Shown here one piece after another: positions 1 through 7,935 of a stretch of DNA of 64,000 nucleotides. The translations under genes were made by a program, and so were the position numbers. Location of the stretch: contig NZ_CP050831.1 of NCBI RefSeq assembly GCF_012113595.1, positions 5,890,001 through 5,954,000 on the forward strand, given 5' to 3'. Positions within the stretch are counted from its first letter, which is position 1. Every line of letters begins with the position of its first letter. The notes under the pieces are model-generated. The model saw only the letters and a program-made list of their open reading frames with translations, was not told the DNA's origin and searched no databases. Source of the DNA: Bacteroides faecium (lineage in GTDB: Bacteria; Bacteroidota; Bacteroidia; Bacteroidales; Bacteroidaceae).

Positions 1-384
1 GAAAAAGCCGGGTTCGGCATACGCTATCTGATTCTCCCGCAAGGTCAGTTCACCGTATTTCACTATTTGTTCCGGTTGAAACAGGGAACCGATACGGGTA
101 TAATCCTCTATTCCGGCAAGATTCTCTTTCATTGCCGAACCATATCCGAAGGAGCTGCTTGCCCAGTAGTCGGTCAGCACTTCCCCTTCGTGAAACGTAC
201 TTTGCACACGGTAGATATGGTCATACTTCGTGTGCATTTTATCAAAGCTGAATTCAAAAGTCACGTAGGTAAGAATCAGCAGTGCCGATGCCATACCAAT
301 CGCCAGTCCGAATATATTAATGAAGCTGAATCTTTTCCGTTTCATCAGATTCCGCCAGGCACTATTCCAGTAATTTCCTATCAT
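1..384 (-). CDS. MacB/FtsX-type ABC transporter permease (N-terminal 128 residues; runs off the window)
   Basis: This is the start of an inner-membrane permease that works with the ATPase encoded just upstream. The visible 128 residues open with MIGNYWNSAWRNLMKRKRFS, a juxtamembrane start typical of Bacteroides MacB-like permeases. A hydrophobic segment follows at about residues 20-45 (FINIFGLAIGMASALLILTY), and then a periplasmic stretch containing FSFDKMHTKYDHIYRVQ, which matches the usual MacB periplasmic core start. The ATG overlaps the stop codon of the ATPase (ATGA, 381-384), so the two are translationally coupled. The C-terminal transmembrane helices lie beyond the left edge. The export substrate is unknown. 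Confidence 0.85.
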   Translation of the reverse strand, partial: MIGNYWNSAWRNLMKRKRFSFINIFGLAIGMASALLILTYVTFEFSFDKMHTKYDHIYRVQSTFHEGEVLTDYWASSSFGYGSAMKENLAGIEDYTRIGSLFQPEQIVKYGELTLRENQIAYAEPGFF

Positions 385-1097
385 ACGGTTTCGCTTTTAG
401 ATGACGTGTTCTTTTCCAGAGGGCGGTTGATATTTTCGGCTACGATTTGTCCGTCCAGCAATTGAATGACGCGGTGTGCGTACATTACATCCCGTTGGGA
501 ATGGGTAACGATGATGATGGTAGTTCCCTGACGGTTCAGTTCACTCAACAGCTCCATTACTTCTATGCCGTTCACTGAGTCCAGGTTTCCGGTAGGTTCG
601 TCGGCAAGGAGTAATTTACAGTCCGTCACTACGGCGCGGGCGATAGCTACACGCTGTTGCTGTCCGCCGGACAGTTGCTGGGGATAATGGTTGGCGCGAT
701 GCAGCAGGTTCACTTTTTCGAGTACTTTATTTACCCTTTCTTTGCGCTTGTCGGCTTTGACACCTATATAAACAAGGGGCAATTCCACATTCTCATATAC
801 GGTCAGTTCGTCAATCAGGTTGAAACTCTGGAAGATAAAACCGAGATTTCCCTTCCGGAGAGCTGTCAGTTGGTTCTCACTCATTTTATCCACCTGCTTC
901 CCTTCAAAGAAATAAGAGCCGGAAGTGGGAGAATCAAGTGTACCCAAAATATTCAGCAGCGTGGACTTGCCGCATCCCGAAGGGCCCATTATGGCTACAA
1001 ATTCCCCTTGTTCCACTTGTAAAGAGACTTCGTTCAATGCTTTTGTCTGCACTTCTTCTGTGGTGAAAAGCATGGATAATTTTTCTGTTTTAATCAT
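381..1097 (-). CDS. ABC transporter ATPase, MacB/LolD type
   Basis: This 238-residue cytoplasmic ATPase powers the FtsX-type permease that follows it. Walker A is GPSGCGKST at residues 38-46, the Q-loop is Q90, the signature is LSGGQQQR at 142-149, Walker B is LLLADEP at 162-168, and the switch histidine is H199. Length and motif spacing fit the LolD/MacB ATPase family. It is third in the minus-strand order tolC-hlyD-ATPase-permease, about 48 bp after hlyD, so all parts of a tripartite efflux machine are present. The family fits export of peptides, toxic compounds or lipoproteins; the substrate cannot be read from the sequence. Confidence 0.93.
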   Translation of the reverse strand: MIKTEKLSMLFTTEEVQTKALNEVSLQVEQGEFVAIMGPSGCGKSTLLNILGTLDSPTSGSYFFEGKQVDKMSENQLTALRKGNLGFIFQSFNLIDELTVYENVELPLVYIGVKADKRKERVNKVLEKVNLLHRANHYPQQLSGGQQQRVAIARAVVTDCKLLLADEPTGNLDSVNGIEVMELLSELNRQGTTIIIVTHSQRDVMYAHRVIQLLDGQIVAENINRPLEKNTSSKSETV

Positions 1098-1145
1098 GGT
1101 GAATCATTTTTAATCGGCTTGCAAGTACTTATGCACATCAAGCCA

Positions 1146-2393
1146 TTATTTTAGTATTAGTTTCTCATTGTCTCCGAATAACTCATAGCCGGATATAATC
1201 ACTTTCTCGCCCGGAGACAAACCTTCCGTCACCTCATAATACTGTGGATTCTGACGCCCTATCTTCACAGGACGCCGCGTTGCAAATTTACCACTTTCAT
1301 CAACAACATACATCCATCTGCCGCCGGTAATTTGGAAGAATCCGCCACGGGGGACAAGAATGGCCTGCGCGGGGTCGCCCAATTGAAGATTGATATGATA
1401 GGTTTGTCCGGCACGTATATTCTCCGGTCGTTCCGAGATGAAAGCAAGGTCAGTACGGAACTGCCCTTCTTTCACTTCGGGATAAGGTTTGGTTACTTCC
1501 AGTTTATAGGTATTCCCGTCACGCGTAAAGTCTGCCGGAAGTCCGGTCAGCACACGCTCTACGTAGTGCTCGTCTATCTGCGCCTGCACTTTCAAGTCAG
1601 GAGTAATAATCTGCCCGATATGCTCACCTGCCGAAATAGACTGCCCGACTTGCGCATTCAAATTACCTACCTGCCCGTCAATCGGAGCTTTAATCTTCAG
1701 GTTTTCCAAGCGTTCACGGACTAACACAAGACTTCGTTTCATATTCCGTATATTCTCGTCAAGACTGCCAATCTGACTTTCGCGAAAGATATTATCCTGG
1801 CGGATACGTTCGTCAATTACCGTAAGCTGTTCTTTCGCAGCCTCAAACTCTTCTTCTGCCTGGCGGAAATCTTCGCGGGCTATCAGTTGCTCTTCTACCA
1901 GACGCTTGTACTGCTCATAACGGCGTTTCTTTAACGTGAGTTCCTTGTTCAGTCCGATGCGTTCCTGCTTGAGTTGCAGACGTTCCTGTTCCATACTGAT
2001 TCGGGTATTACGCAATTCGTTTTCCTGATAGGCGAGGTCGGCTTCGCTTTGCATGATGCCGATATTCAGCAAAGGATTGCTAAGGCGCAAAATCACATCA
2101 CCCGCCTTCACCATGGCGCCTTCCTCTTTCAAACGCTCTTCCACACGCCCGCCTTCAATGGCGTCCATGTAGATTATCCGGCTGGGCATCACCTGACCGA
2201 TAACACGGATATAATCATTAAATTCCGCTTGTTGGGCGGTAGCAATCGTCAGACGTTCTTTCTCCACAGTCATGGAAGAGGCGGTATCTCTGAATATGAA
2301 ATATAAAACAACGGCAATGACAAAGGCTATGCCACCTATTATATATAGGTGTTTGCGGGTAATGCCGGGTTTGCGTTCAATAGGTGTATCCAT
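1146..2393 (-). CDS. HlyD/MacA-family periplasmic adaptor protein
   Basis: This 415-residue membrane-fusion protein bridges the inner-membrane ABC transporter and the TolC-type channel. It has one transmembrane anchor at about residues 15-34 after a short basic N-terminus. A split lipoyl/barrel-sandwich domain follows (first half about 75-105, second about 230-260, with KIKAPIDGQVGNLNAQVGQ), separated by a long coiled-coil hairpin rich in E, R, K, L and Q (about 115-230). The rest is beta-barrel and membrane-proximal domain. It sits between tolC and the ATPase on the same strand, which is the normal layout of such operons. A noncoding spacer of about 107 bp with a small tandem repeat separates it from tolC. 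Confidence 0.92.
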   Translation of the reverse strand: MDTPIERKPGITRKHLYIIGGIAFVIAVVLYFIFRDTASSMTVEKERLTIATAQQAEFNDYIRVIGQVMPSRIIYMDAIEGGRVEERLKEEGAMVKAGDVILRLSNPLLNIGIMQSEADLAYQENELRNTRISMEQERLQLKQERIGLNKELTLKKRRYEQYKRLVEEQLIAREDFRQAEEEFEAAKEQLTVIDERIRQDNIFRESQIGSLDENIRNMKRSLVLVRERLENLKIKAPIDGQVGNLNAQVGQSISAGEHIGQIITPDLKVQAQIDEHYVERVLTGLPADFTRDGNTYKLEVTKPYPEVKEGQFRTDLAFISERPENIRAGQTYHINLQLGDPAQAILVPRGGFFQITGGRWMYVVDESGKFATRRPVKIGRQNPQYYEVTEGLSPGEKVIISGYELFGDNEKLILK

Positions 2394-2427
2394 AAGGAAT
2401 CAATCAAAATAGGGTTATTATAAATTA

Positions 2428-2490
2428 GTTATTCGGGAAACATTTATCCTGTTATTCGGGAAGCATCCACTCTGTTATCCAAGATGTATG
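2428..2490. repeat. 23-bp tandem repeat, three decaying copies
   Basis: The word GTTATTCGGGAA begins at 2428 and 2451, and a shortened copy (GTTATCC) begins at 2474, giving a period of exactly 23 bp. The repeat lies in the spacer between the tolC stop and the hlyD start. It resembles the 22-bp-phased arrays elsewhere in the window but uses a different word. No function is known to me. Confidence 0.7.
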
Positions 2491-2500
2491 AATTCTGCCT

Positions 2501-3802
2501 TTATAAGAAAGTTCCTTCCCGGTAATATTTCTCCAGTTTTATCATCATCTCTACCTGCAAGCGTACACGAACCAGTTCTGCTTTGACAGAGATAAAACGA
2601 TTGCGGGCTTCCATTAACTGAAAGACAGAGATAAGCCCTTCTTCCCACTTTCGTTCGGATTCTTTCAAGACCTGAGTTTCCGCACTCAATTGCTGCAATA
2701 CCTGTTGATGTTCCGTATAGCCGGCACGTAGGGAAAGAAGAGTTTGCTCAATGTCGGTATATAGCTGTTGTTTCTCCAGTTCTTCTTCATTCTTCAAGCG
2801 ATATAAGTTTAGTTTCAGCTTCCTCTGATTCGTCAGACGTTCAAAACCACTCAACAAAGGGAAAGAGATACCGATGCCGACATATTTTCCTATATTATCC
2901 CGCAATTGTCTGGCAGAAAATGCAGTGTTGTAGAAATTGGAACCTACCGTAAAGCGGGCATACACAGAAGGAGAAAAAGCTCCGCCTGCTATTGCGTATT
3001 CCTTGCGGGCGGCTTTCTGCTTTAAGCCAATTATACGCATGGCAGGAAGTGTTTCCAACGATTGCCCATACAATGTTTCCGTAGAGGGGAGTGAAAGCAA
3101 CGGGAGTTTACTCAATTCGACAATCGTATCCTGAATGACAAGCGTATCGCCCGGCTGGAAGTTCATCAACTGTTCCAGATGCAGCAATGACAACCGGCAA
3201 CTATTGGCACGGGATTGATAACGATATATATCCCCTTCCCTGCGGGCTTTCACCTCTTGCAAATCGGAGACGGATTTCAAACCCAGTTCCACAAATGTCT
3301 CGGTTTGTTTCAAGTATCGTTCGCTCAACCTGCTTTGTTCCAAAGCCAGATTCAAGAGTTTTCTTTCCAAAACCAGTTTGTAGTAAGCGTCCGTCACTTG
3401 ATAAGCGAGTTCATTCTGCCTGTCTTTCAGTTCCCACTCGCTGCGTTCCCGGTTTATTTTCCGAAAACGAACCTGATTGATACGCGAGAAACCTTCAAAC
3501 AAAGACAAAGTCATATCAAGACCTACTGTTCCCTCTTCAAAAGTCTTTTCCGTATAGCCATTGGTATCCGGGTCTATCGAACGCCCGAAACGCTTTCCCG
3601 TTTCCGCGTTAGCTACTATACGGGGAAGGAATGTGCCGATAGCGGCGGCATAATCCGTTCGTGCTTCCTTCATGTCGATAGCACTATTCCGTATAGAGGG
3701 ATTCTGCTTCCATGCCAGACGGATACATTCGTCCAAACTCATTGCAGGCTGAGCATACGTAATTGCGGGCAATAAAACCAATAAAAAGAATATGTTCCTC
3801 AT
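2501..3802 (-). CDS. TolC-family outer-membrane efflux protein
   Basis: This 433-residue outer-membrane channel is the first gene of the efflux operon. A signal peptide (MRNIFFLLVLLPAITYAQ) is followed by SLDECIRLAWKQNPSIR, the classical start of an outer-membrane efflux protein repeat, then by long alternating amphipathic helices. A second repeat is visible around residues 250-420. The family assembles as a trimer that spans the outer membrane and periplasm and docks to the HlyD-type adaptor encoded next. A near-perfect sigma-54 promoter lies about 42 bp upstream of the ATG, so expression is probably driven by the divergent NtrC-type regulator. Confidence 0.92.
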   Translation of the reverse strand: MRNIFFLLVLLPAITYAQPAMSLDECIRLAWKQNPSIRNSAIDMKEARTDYAAAIGTFLPRIVANAETGKRFGRSIDPDTNGYTEKTFEEGTVGLDMTLSLFEGFSRINQVRFRKINRERSEWELKDRQNELAYQVTDAYYKLVLERKLLNLALEQSRLSERYLKQTETFVELGLKSVSDLQEVKARREGDIYRYQSRANSCRLSLLHLEQLMNFQPGDTLVIQDTIVELSKLPLLSLPSTETLYGQSLETLPAMRIIGLKQKAARKEYAIAGGAFSPSVYARFTVGSNFYNTAFSARQLRDNIGKYVGIGISFPLLSGFERLTNQRKLKLNLYRLKNEEELEKQQLYTDIEQTLLSLRAGYTEHQQVLQQLSAETQVLKESERKWEEGLISVFQLMEARNRFISVKAELVRVRLQVEMMIKLEKYYREGTFL

Positions 3803-3843
3803 TCTTCAGTATATATGCGATTGTGTTCTATACGAATAAAAAA

Positions 3844-3858
3844 GCAAACATAATGCCA
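3844..3858 (-). promoter_or_regulatory. Sigma-54 (-24/-12) promoter for the efflux operon
   Basis: Read on the minus strand the sequence is TGGCATTATGTTTGC, which matches the sigma-54 pattern TGGCAyr-N4-TTGC with the required GG-N10-GC spacing. The predicted start lies near 3833, giving a leader of about 30 nt before the tolC ATG at 3802. The divergent gene encodes an NtrC-type AAA+ activator, the class that sigma-54 holoenzyme needs. The motif match is direct; the regulatory link is inferred. Confidence 0.75.
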
Positions 3859-3910
3859 CAATATTTAAATCACTGATTACAAGACAGATGATATACATTG
3901 CTTTATCGTT

Positions 3911-3954
3911 CCCGTCCAATTATTACACACCATAACGTCTAAAAATTGGACGTT
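3911..3954. promoter_or_regulatory. Paired activator sites (enhancer) for the NtrC-type regulator
   Basis: The best copy, 3934-3954, is a 21-bp palindrome with AACGTC and GACGTT arms around an A/T core. A second, weaker copy in opposite orientation lies at 3911-3931 (core GTCCAATTATTA). Their centres are about 23 bp apart, roughly two helical turns. They lie about 55-110 bp upstream of the sigma-54 promoter at 3844-3858, the usual place for a bacterial enhancer. A third copy overlaps the regulator gene's own promoter region. Confidence 0.65.
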
Positions 3955-4068
3955 ATCAATAAAAAGCATTATAAGCTGTGTGCAAACAGCCATTATTCAA
4001 CGTTCGAGCTATGAATATTCCTTAAACGAAACATAGAATAAAGTCATGTTCCAAGAAATGCATCATAA

Positions 4069-4123
4069 AACGTCTAATTATTGGACACTCCCTTGCAGGA
4101 AAAAGCAAAAACGAATATCTTTA
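4069..4123 (+). promoter_or_regulatory. Regulator promoter region with a third operator copy
   Basis: Positions 4069-4089 repeat the AACGTCTAA...TTGGAC operator. Overlapping it, 4082-4096 reads TGGACACTCCCTTGC, which has sigma-54-like GG-N10-GC spacing. An alternative Bacteroides housekeeping promoter is CTTG at 4092-4095, 20 nt, then TATCTTTA at 4116-4123. Either would start transcription between the operator and the ATG at 4178. An operator on top of the promoter suggests autoregulation. Confidence 0.5.
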
Positions 4124-4177
4124 CCCGAAAACTTAAAGAATCGTTCAACCCAGACAGATACCCCCAATCTTACATAT

Positions 4178-5536
4178 ATGGAAACCGGAACTATTTTAAT
4201 AGTAGATGATAATAAAAGTGTGTTGGCTTCGCTGGAACTTTTACTCGAAAACGAGTTCAATACAGTCCGTACAGCCACCAATCCTAATCAGATAACAACA
4301 CTGCTTACTACCACTTCCATTGATATTGTAATCCTTGACATGAATTTCTCGGCAGGCATCAATAACGGCAACGAAGGATTGTACTGGCTGAAACGTATTC
4401 ACGAAATCCGTCCCACGCTGCCTGTGGTGATGCTGACTGCCTACGGAGATGTAGAACTTGCCGTAAAAGCCTTGAAGAACGGAGCTACCGATTTTCTTCT
4501 CAAACCCTGGGATAACCGGACACTGGTTCAGAAAATAAAGGAAGCATACAATCATAAATCCGACGGGAAAAGCTCCCCAAAATCAAAGAGCCAAACTGTC
4601 GGCTCCGGCAATCCGAACAAACAGGAAATGCTGATAGGACATTCTCCCGCCATGCTACAATTAATAAAAGTAGTCAATAAAGTAGCCAAGACCGACGCCA
4701 ATATCCTGATAACCGGAGAAAACGGAACCGGAAAGGAAATGCTGGCGAGGGAGATACACCGCCTGTCTCCACGCAATACCCGCTCCATGTCAAGTATCGA
4801 CATGGGAGCTATCAGCGAATCCCTTTTCGAGAGTGAACTTTTCGGCCACGAGCGCGGAGCTTTTACGGATGCCTACGAAAGCCGTCCGGGAAAGTTCGAA
4901 GCCGCCAGCGGCAGTTCGCTTTTTATGGATGAGATTGGGAATCTTCCCCTTGCACTACAAGCCAAGTTACTGACCGTACTGCAAAACAGGAATATCACCC
5001 GAATCGGAAGCAATAAAGTCGTCCCCGTTGATATCCGTCTCATTTCCGCTACCAATAAAAACATTCCGGAGATGGTGAAACAAGGATTATTCCGCGAAGA
5101 CTTATTCTACCGTATCAACACTATCCATCTGGAAATTCCCCCATTGCGGGAACGGGGAGACGATATACTTCTGTTCATCGAAACCTTTCTCCACCGTTTC
5201 GCTTCGAAATACCAACGTCCGGAAATGCGGATGCATGAGCAAACGATAGAGAAACTACGCTCCTACCACTGGCCGGGCAATATCCGGGAATTGCAGCACG
5301 CCATCGAGAAAGCCGTTATCTTATGTGAAGGCAACGTGATACGTCCCAAAGACATTCTGGTAAAACAGAGCTGGAAACCGCAAACTACCAGCACTGTCCC
5401 CAACTTGGAAGAAGTGGAAAGGCAAGCCATCGAAACAGCTATCCTGCAAAACAACGGAAACCTGACTGCTGCCGCCGAACAACTGGGAATCAGCCGTCAG
5501 ACACTCTATAACAAACTAAAACGCTTCAAACCCTGA
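4178..5536 (+). CDS. NtrC-family sigma-54-dependent response regulator
   Basis: With the start at 4178 (METGTILIVDDNKS) the protein is 452 residues. The receiver domain has acidic residues at 10-11, the phosphorylated aspartate D54 and the conserved lysine K109. The AAA+ domain carries Walker A GENGTGKE at 180-187, GAFTDA at 227-232, Walker B SLFMDEIGN at 247-255 and FREDLFYRIN near 305-314. A Fis-type helix-turn-helix (LTAAAEQLGISRQTLYNKLKRF) ends the protein. A longer frame opens at 4046, but its extra 44 residues resemble nothing known and would cover the promoter and operator, so I prefer 4178. GAFTDA departs from the canonical GAFTGA sigma-54 loop. The cognate kinase follows after 5 bp. 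Confidence 0.93.
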   Translation: METGTILIVDDNKSVLASLELLLENEFNTVRTATNPNQITTLLTTTSIDIVILDMNFSAGINNGNEGLYWLKRIHEIRPTLPVVMLTAYGDVELAVKALKNGATDFLLKPWDNRTLVQKIKEAYNHKSDGKSSPKSKSQTVGSGNPNKQEMLIGHSPAMLQLIKVVNKVAKTDANILITGENGTGKEMLAREIHRLSPRNTRSMSSIDMGAISESLFESELFGHERGAFTDAYESRPGKFEAASGSSLFMDEIGNLPLALQAKLLTVLQNRNITRIGSNKVVPVDIRLISATNKNIPEMVKQGLFREDLFYRINTIHLEIPPLRERGDDILLFIETFLHRFASKYQRPEMRMHEQTIEKLRSYHWPGNIRELQHAIEKAVILCEGNVIRPKDILVKQSWKPQTTSTVPNLEEVERQAIETAILQNNGNLTAAAEQLGISRQTLYNKLKRFKP

Positions 5537-5541
5537 ACAGC

Positions 5542-6795
5542 ATGATATTCAGCCGCCACCTCTATTGGATTATACTGCTACACGTCATGCTTATTCTCGC
5601 TACATCGGGAACAGGCGCCTGGCTTATCATCTCACAACGCGGATTTGTGATAGGTGCATTATTAATCATCTGTTCCCTGCTCCAAATCTGCGGATTAGTA
5701 AACAAGTTAAATTCATTCAATCAAAAGTTACGTATCTTCTTCGACGCGATAGAAGATAAGGACAATATGCTTTACTTCCCCGAACACAACGTCAGCAAGG
5801 AACAGGAAAAACTGAACCGCTCTCTCAACCGCATCAATCTCCTGCTCGCCAAAACCCAATCAGAATACTCCAGACAGGAACACTTCTACCGCTCGCTCCT
5901 GGAAGAAGTGCCCAGCGGCGTATTGGCATGGGATTCTACGGGAAAGATAATCATGGCAAACAGCGCTGCCCTTTCCCTATTAGACTGCCAGCAATTAACC
6001 CGATACCGGCAACTGGAATCCCTTCTGCAAGAAAAAGGCAGAAAGGAGCATCTCAGCCTTTCGCAAAGCCGGATGAAACTACAAGATGAAACAATAACCC
6101 TCTTGTCTATCAAGGACATCGGCGACGAACTTAGCGACAAGGAAAGTGAATCGTGGAACAAACTAAGCCACGTGCTCACCCATGAGATAATGAACACCAT
6201 CGCTCCCATTATCTCCCTGTCACAAACACTGTCCACCTATCCGGACATTAACGAGAAAGCGGTTCGCGGACTCCGTATCATTCAGGCGCAAAGCGAACGC
6301 CTGTTACAATTTACCGAATCCTTCCGCCATCTCTCCTACCTGCCGCAACCCGAAAAGAAACTTTTCTCACTTACGGCAACCCTGGAGAATCTCCGTGAAC
6401 TCCTGTCCGGCGACTTCAAAGAAAGCAATATCACCTTCACACTGACCTGTGAACCCGAAACCATTTACATGAAAGGCGACGAGAACCAACTCTCCCAAGT
6501 CCTGCTCAACCTTCTGAAAAACTCCATGCAAGCACTGGAAGGAACAGAAAAAGGAAGAATCAGTATCCACGCACAGCAAGACGAACGCATATCCATCGAC
6601 ATTGCGGACAACGGCCCGGGCATTCCGCCCGAATTGCAGGAAAAGATTTTTATTCCTTTTTTTACCACCAAATCAGAAGGCAGCGGCATCGGATTAAACC
6701 TTTGCAAACAAATCATCCGCCTTCACGACGGGCATCTCACCATTCAGGAGAGCAACCCCGGCAAAACTGTTTTTCATATGGATATACCGCTATAA
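5542..6795 (+). CDS. NtrB-like membrane sensor histidine kinase
   Basis: This 417-residue kinase is the likely partner of the NtrC-type regulator 5 bp upstream. Two transmembrane helices (about 8-30 and 34-55) lie at the N-terminus with almost no periplasmic loop, so the signal is probably membrane or cytoplasmic. A PAS-like segment spans about 115-195. The phosphorylation site is H214 in LTHEIMNTIAPI, a form with N rather than L after HE that is common in NtrB-like kinases. The ATPase domain shows the N box (LSQVLLNLLKNSMQAL), the G1 box (DNGPGIPPE) and the G2 box (GSGIGLNLCKQI). Confidence 0.92.
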   Translation: MIFSRHLYWIILLHVMLILATSGTGAWLIISQRGFVIGALLIICSLLQICGLVNKLNSFNQKLRIFFDAIEDKDNMLYFPEHNVSKEQEKLNRSLNRINLLLAKTQSEYSRQEHFYRSLLEEVPSGVLAWDSTGKIIMANSAALSLLDCQQLTRYRQLESLLQEKGRKEHLSLSQSRMKLQDETITLLSIKDIGDELSDKESESWNKLSHVLTHEIMNTIAPIISLSQTLSTYPDINEKAVRGLRIIQAQSERLLQFTESFRHLSYLPQPEKKLFSLTATLENLRELLSGDFKESNITFTLTCEPETIYMKGDENQLSQVLLNLLKNSMQALEGTEKGRISIHAQQDERISIDIADNGPGIPPELQEKIFIPFFTTKSEGSGIGLNLCKQIIRLHDGHLTIQESNPGKTVFHMDIPL

Positions 6796-6853
6796 AACAA
6801 ACCTTTCCGCGCTTTTCGTGTTTATTATTATATAAACGAACGAATCGCACGAT

Positions 6854-7879
6854 ATGAGCACCAAAGAACAATACTGGAAATATTCTCTCATTGTTATTAT
6901 CCTGTTTATGGGAGTTATCATCTTCCGGCAAATCACTCCTTTTTTGGGGGGATTGTTGGGAGCACTCACCATCTATATACTGGTACGTACACAAATGAAC
7001 CACCTGACAGAAAAGCGAAAAATGAAACGCAGTGTCAGCGCGCTATTGATTACGGCAGAAACCGTACTGGTGTTTCTTGTCCCTCTCGGATTGACAATAT
7101 GGCTGGTAGTAAACAAACTTCAGGACATCAATCTGGCTCCACAGACATTGGTCGAACCCATTCAGCAAGTAGCGGAGTTTATCAAGGAAAAGACAGGATA
7201 TGATGTACTGGGCAAAGATACATTATCGTTCATAGTCTCCATTCTCCCCCGCATCGGACAGATAATCATGGAAAGCGTCAGCAGCCTTGCCATCAATCTG
7301 TTTGTCATGGTATTTGTACTCTACTTCATGCTGATAGGCGGGAAAAAGATGGAAGCATATGTCAATGCCATTCTTCCGTTCAACGAGACAAATACGCAGG
7401 AAGTGATTCACGAAATCAATATGATTGTACGCTCCAACGCTATCGGTATCCCTCTGTTGGCTATCATTCAAGGGGGTGTTGCCATGATAGGCTATCTTAT
7501 CTTCGGAGCGCCCAATATTTTACTATTAGGCTTCCTCACCTGTTTTGCTACCATCATTCCGATGGTGGGCACAGCATTGGTATGGTTTCCCGTGGCCGCC
7601 TACCTTGCTATCAGCGGAGACTGGTTCAATGCCATCGGACTTGCCGCTTACGGAGCCATTGTCGTCTCACAATCCGACAATCTGATTCGTTTTATCCTTC
7701 AAAAGAAAATGGCAGACACCCATCCGTTGATTACCATCTTCGGAGTAGTCATCGGTTTGCCGTTGTTCGGATTTATGGGAGTTATCTTCGGGCCGCTATT
7801 ACTCTCGCTATTCTTTCTTTTTGTCGATATGTTCAAGAAAGAATATCTGGATTTGCGAAATAACCTTCCTTCGAGATAA
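6854..7879 (+). CDS. AI-2E-family (PerM-like) transporter
   Basis: This 341-residue polytopic membrane protein has hydrophobic segments at about 10-45, 60-85, 145-175, 200-240, 245-285 and 295-330. The gap between the early and late helices (about 85-145) carries the amphipathic region usual for this family. The late part includes IPLLAIIQGGVAMIGYLIFGAPNILLLGFL in shape and the FGVVIGLPLFGFMGVIFGPLL motif typical of AI-2E/PerM proteins. Members have been proposed to export autoinducer-2 or ions; the substrate here is not known. It starts 58 bp after the kinase gene on the same strand and may be co-transcribed. Confidence 0.85.
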   Translation: MSTKEQYWKYSLIVIILFMGVIIFRQITPFLGGLLGALTIYILVRTQMNHLTEKRKMKRSVSALLITAETVLVFLVPLGLTIWLVVNKLQDINLAPQTLVEPIQQVAEFIKEKTGYDVLGKDTLSFIVSILPRIGQIIMESVSSLAINLFVMVFVLYFMLIGGKKMEAYVNAILPFNETNTQEVIHEINMIVRSNAIGIPLLAIIQGGVAMIGYLIFGAPNILLLGFLTCFATIIPMVGTALVWFPVAAYLAISGDWFNAIGLAAYGAIVVSQSDNLIRFILQKKMADTHPLITIFGVVIGLPLFGFMGVIFGPLLLSLFFLFVDMFKKEYLDLRNNLPSR

Positions 7880-7900
7880 CGGAACTACCAAAAAAATGCG

Positions 7901-7908
7901 TACTTTTG
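7901..7908 (+). promoter_or_regulatory. Bacteroides -7 element (TACTTTTG)
   Basis: TACTTTTG matches TAnnTTTG and lies 28 bp upstream of the glycosyltransferase ATG. I find no clear TTTG -33 element at the expected spacing, so only the -7 half is supported. Confidence 0.4.
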
Positions 7909-7935
7909 TGAGCGTAAAAACGACACTATAATTCA

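Noticed and set aside
4046..4177. 44-residue N-terminal extension of the NtrC-type regulator
   Set aside because: It would lie over an operator copy and promoter, has no family match, and the receiver domain starts normally at 4178.
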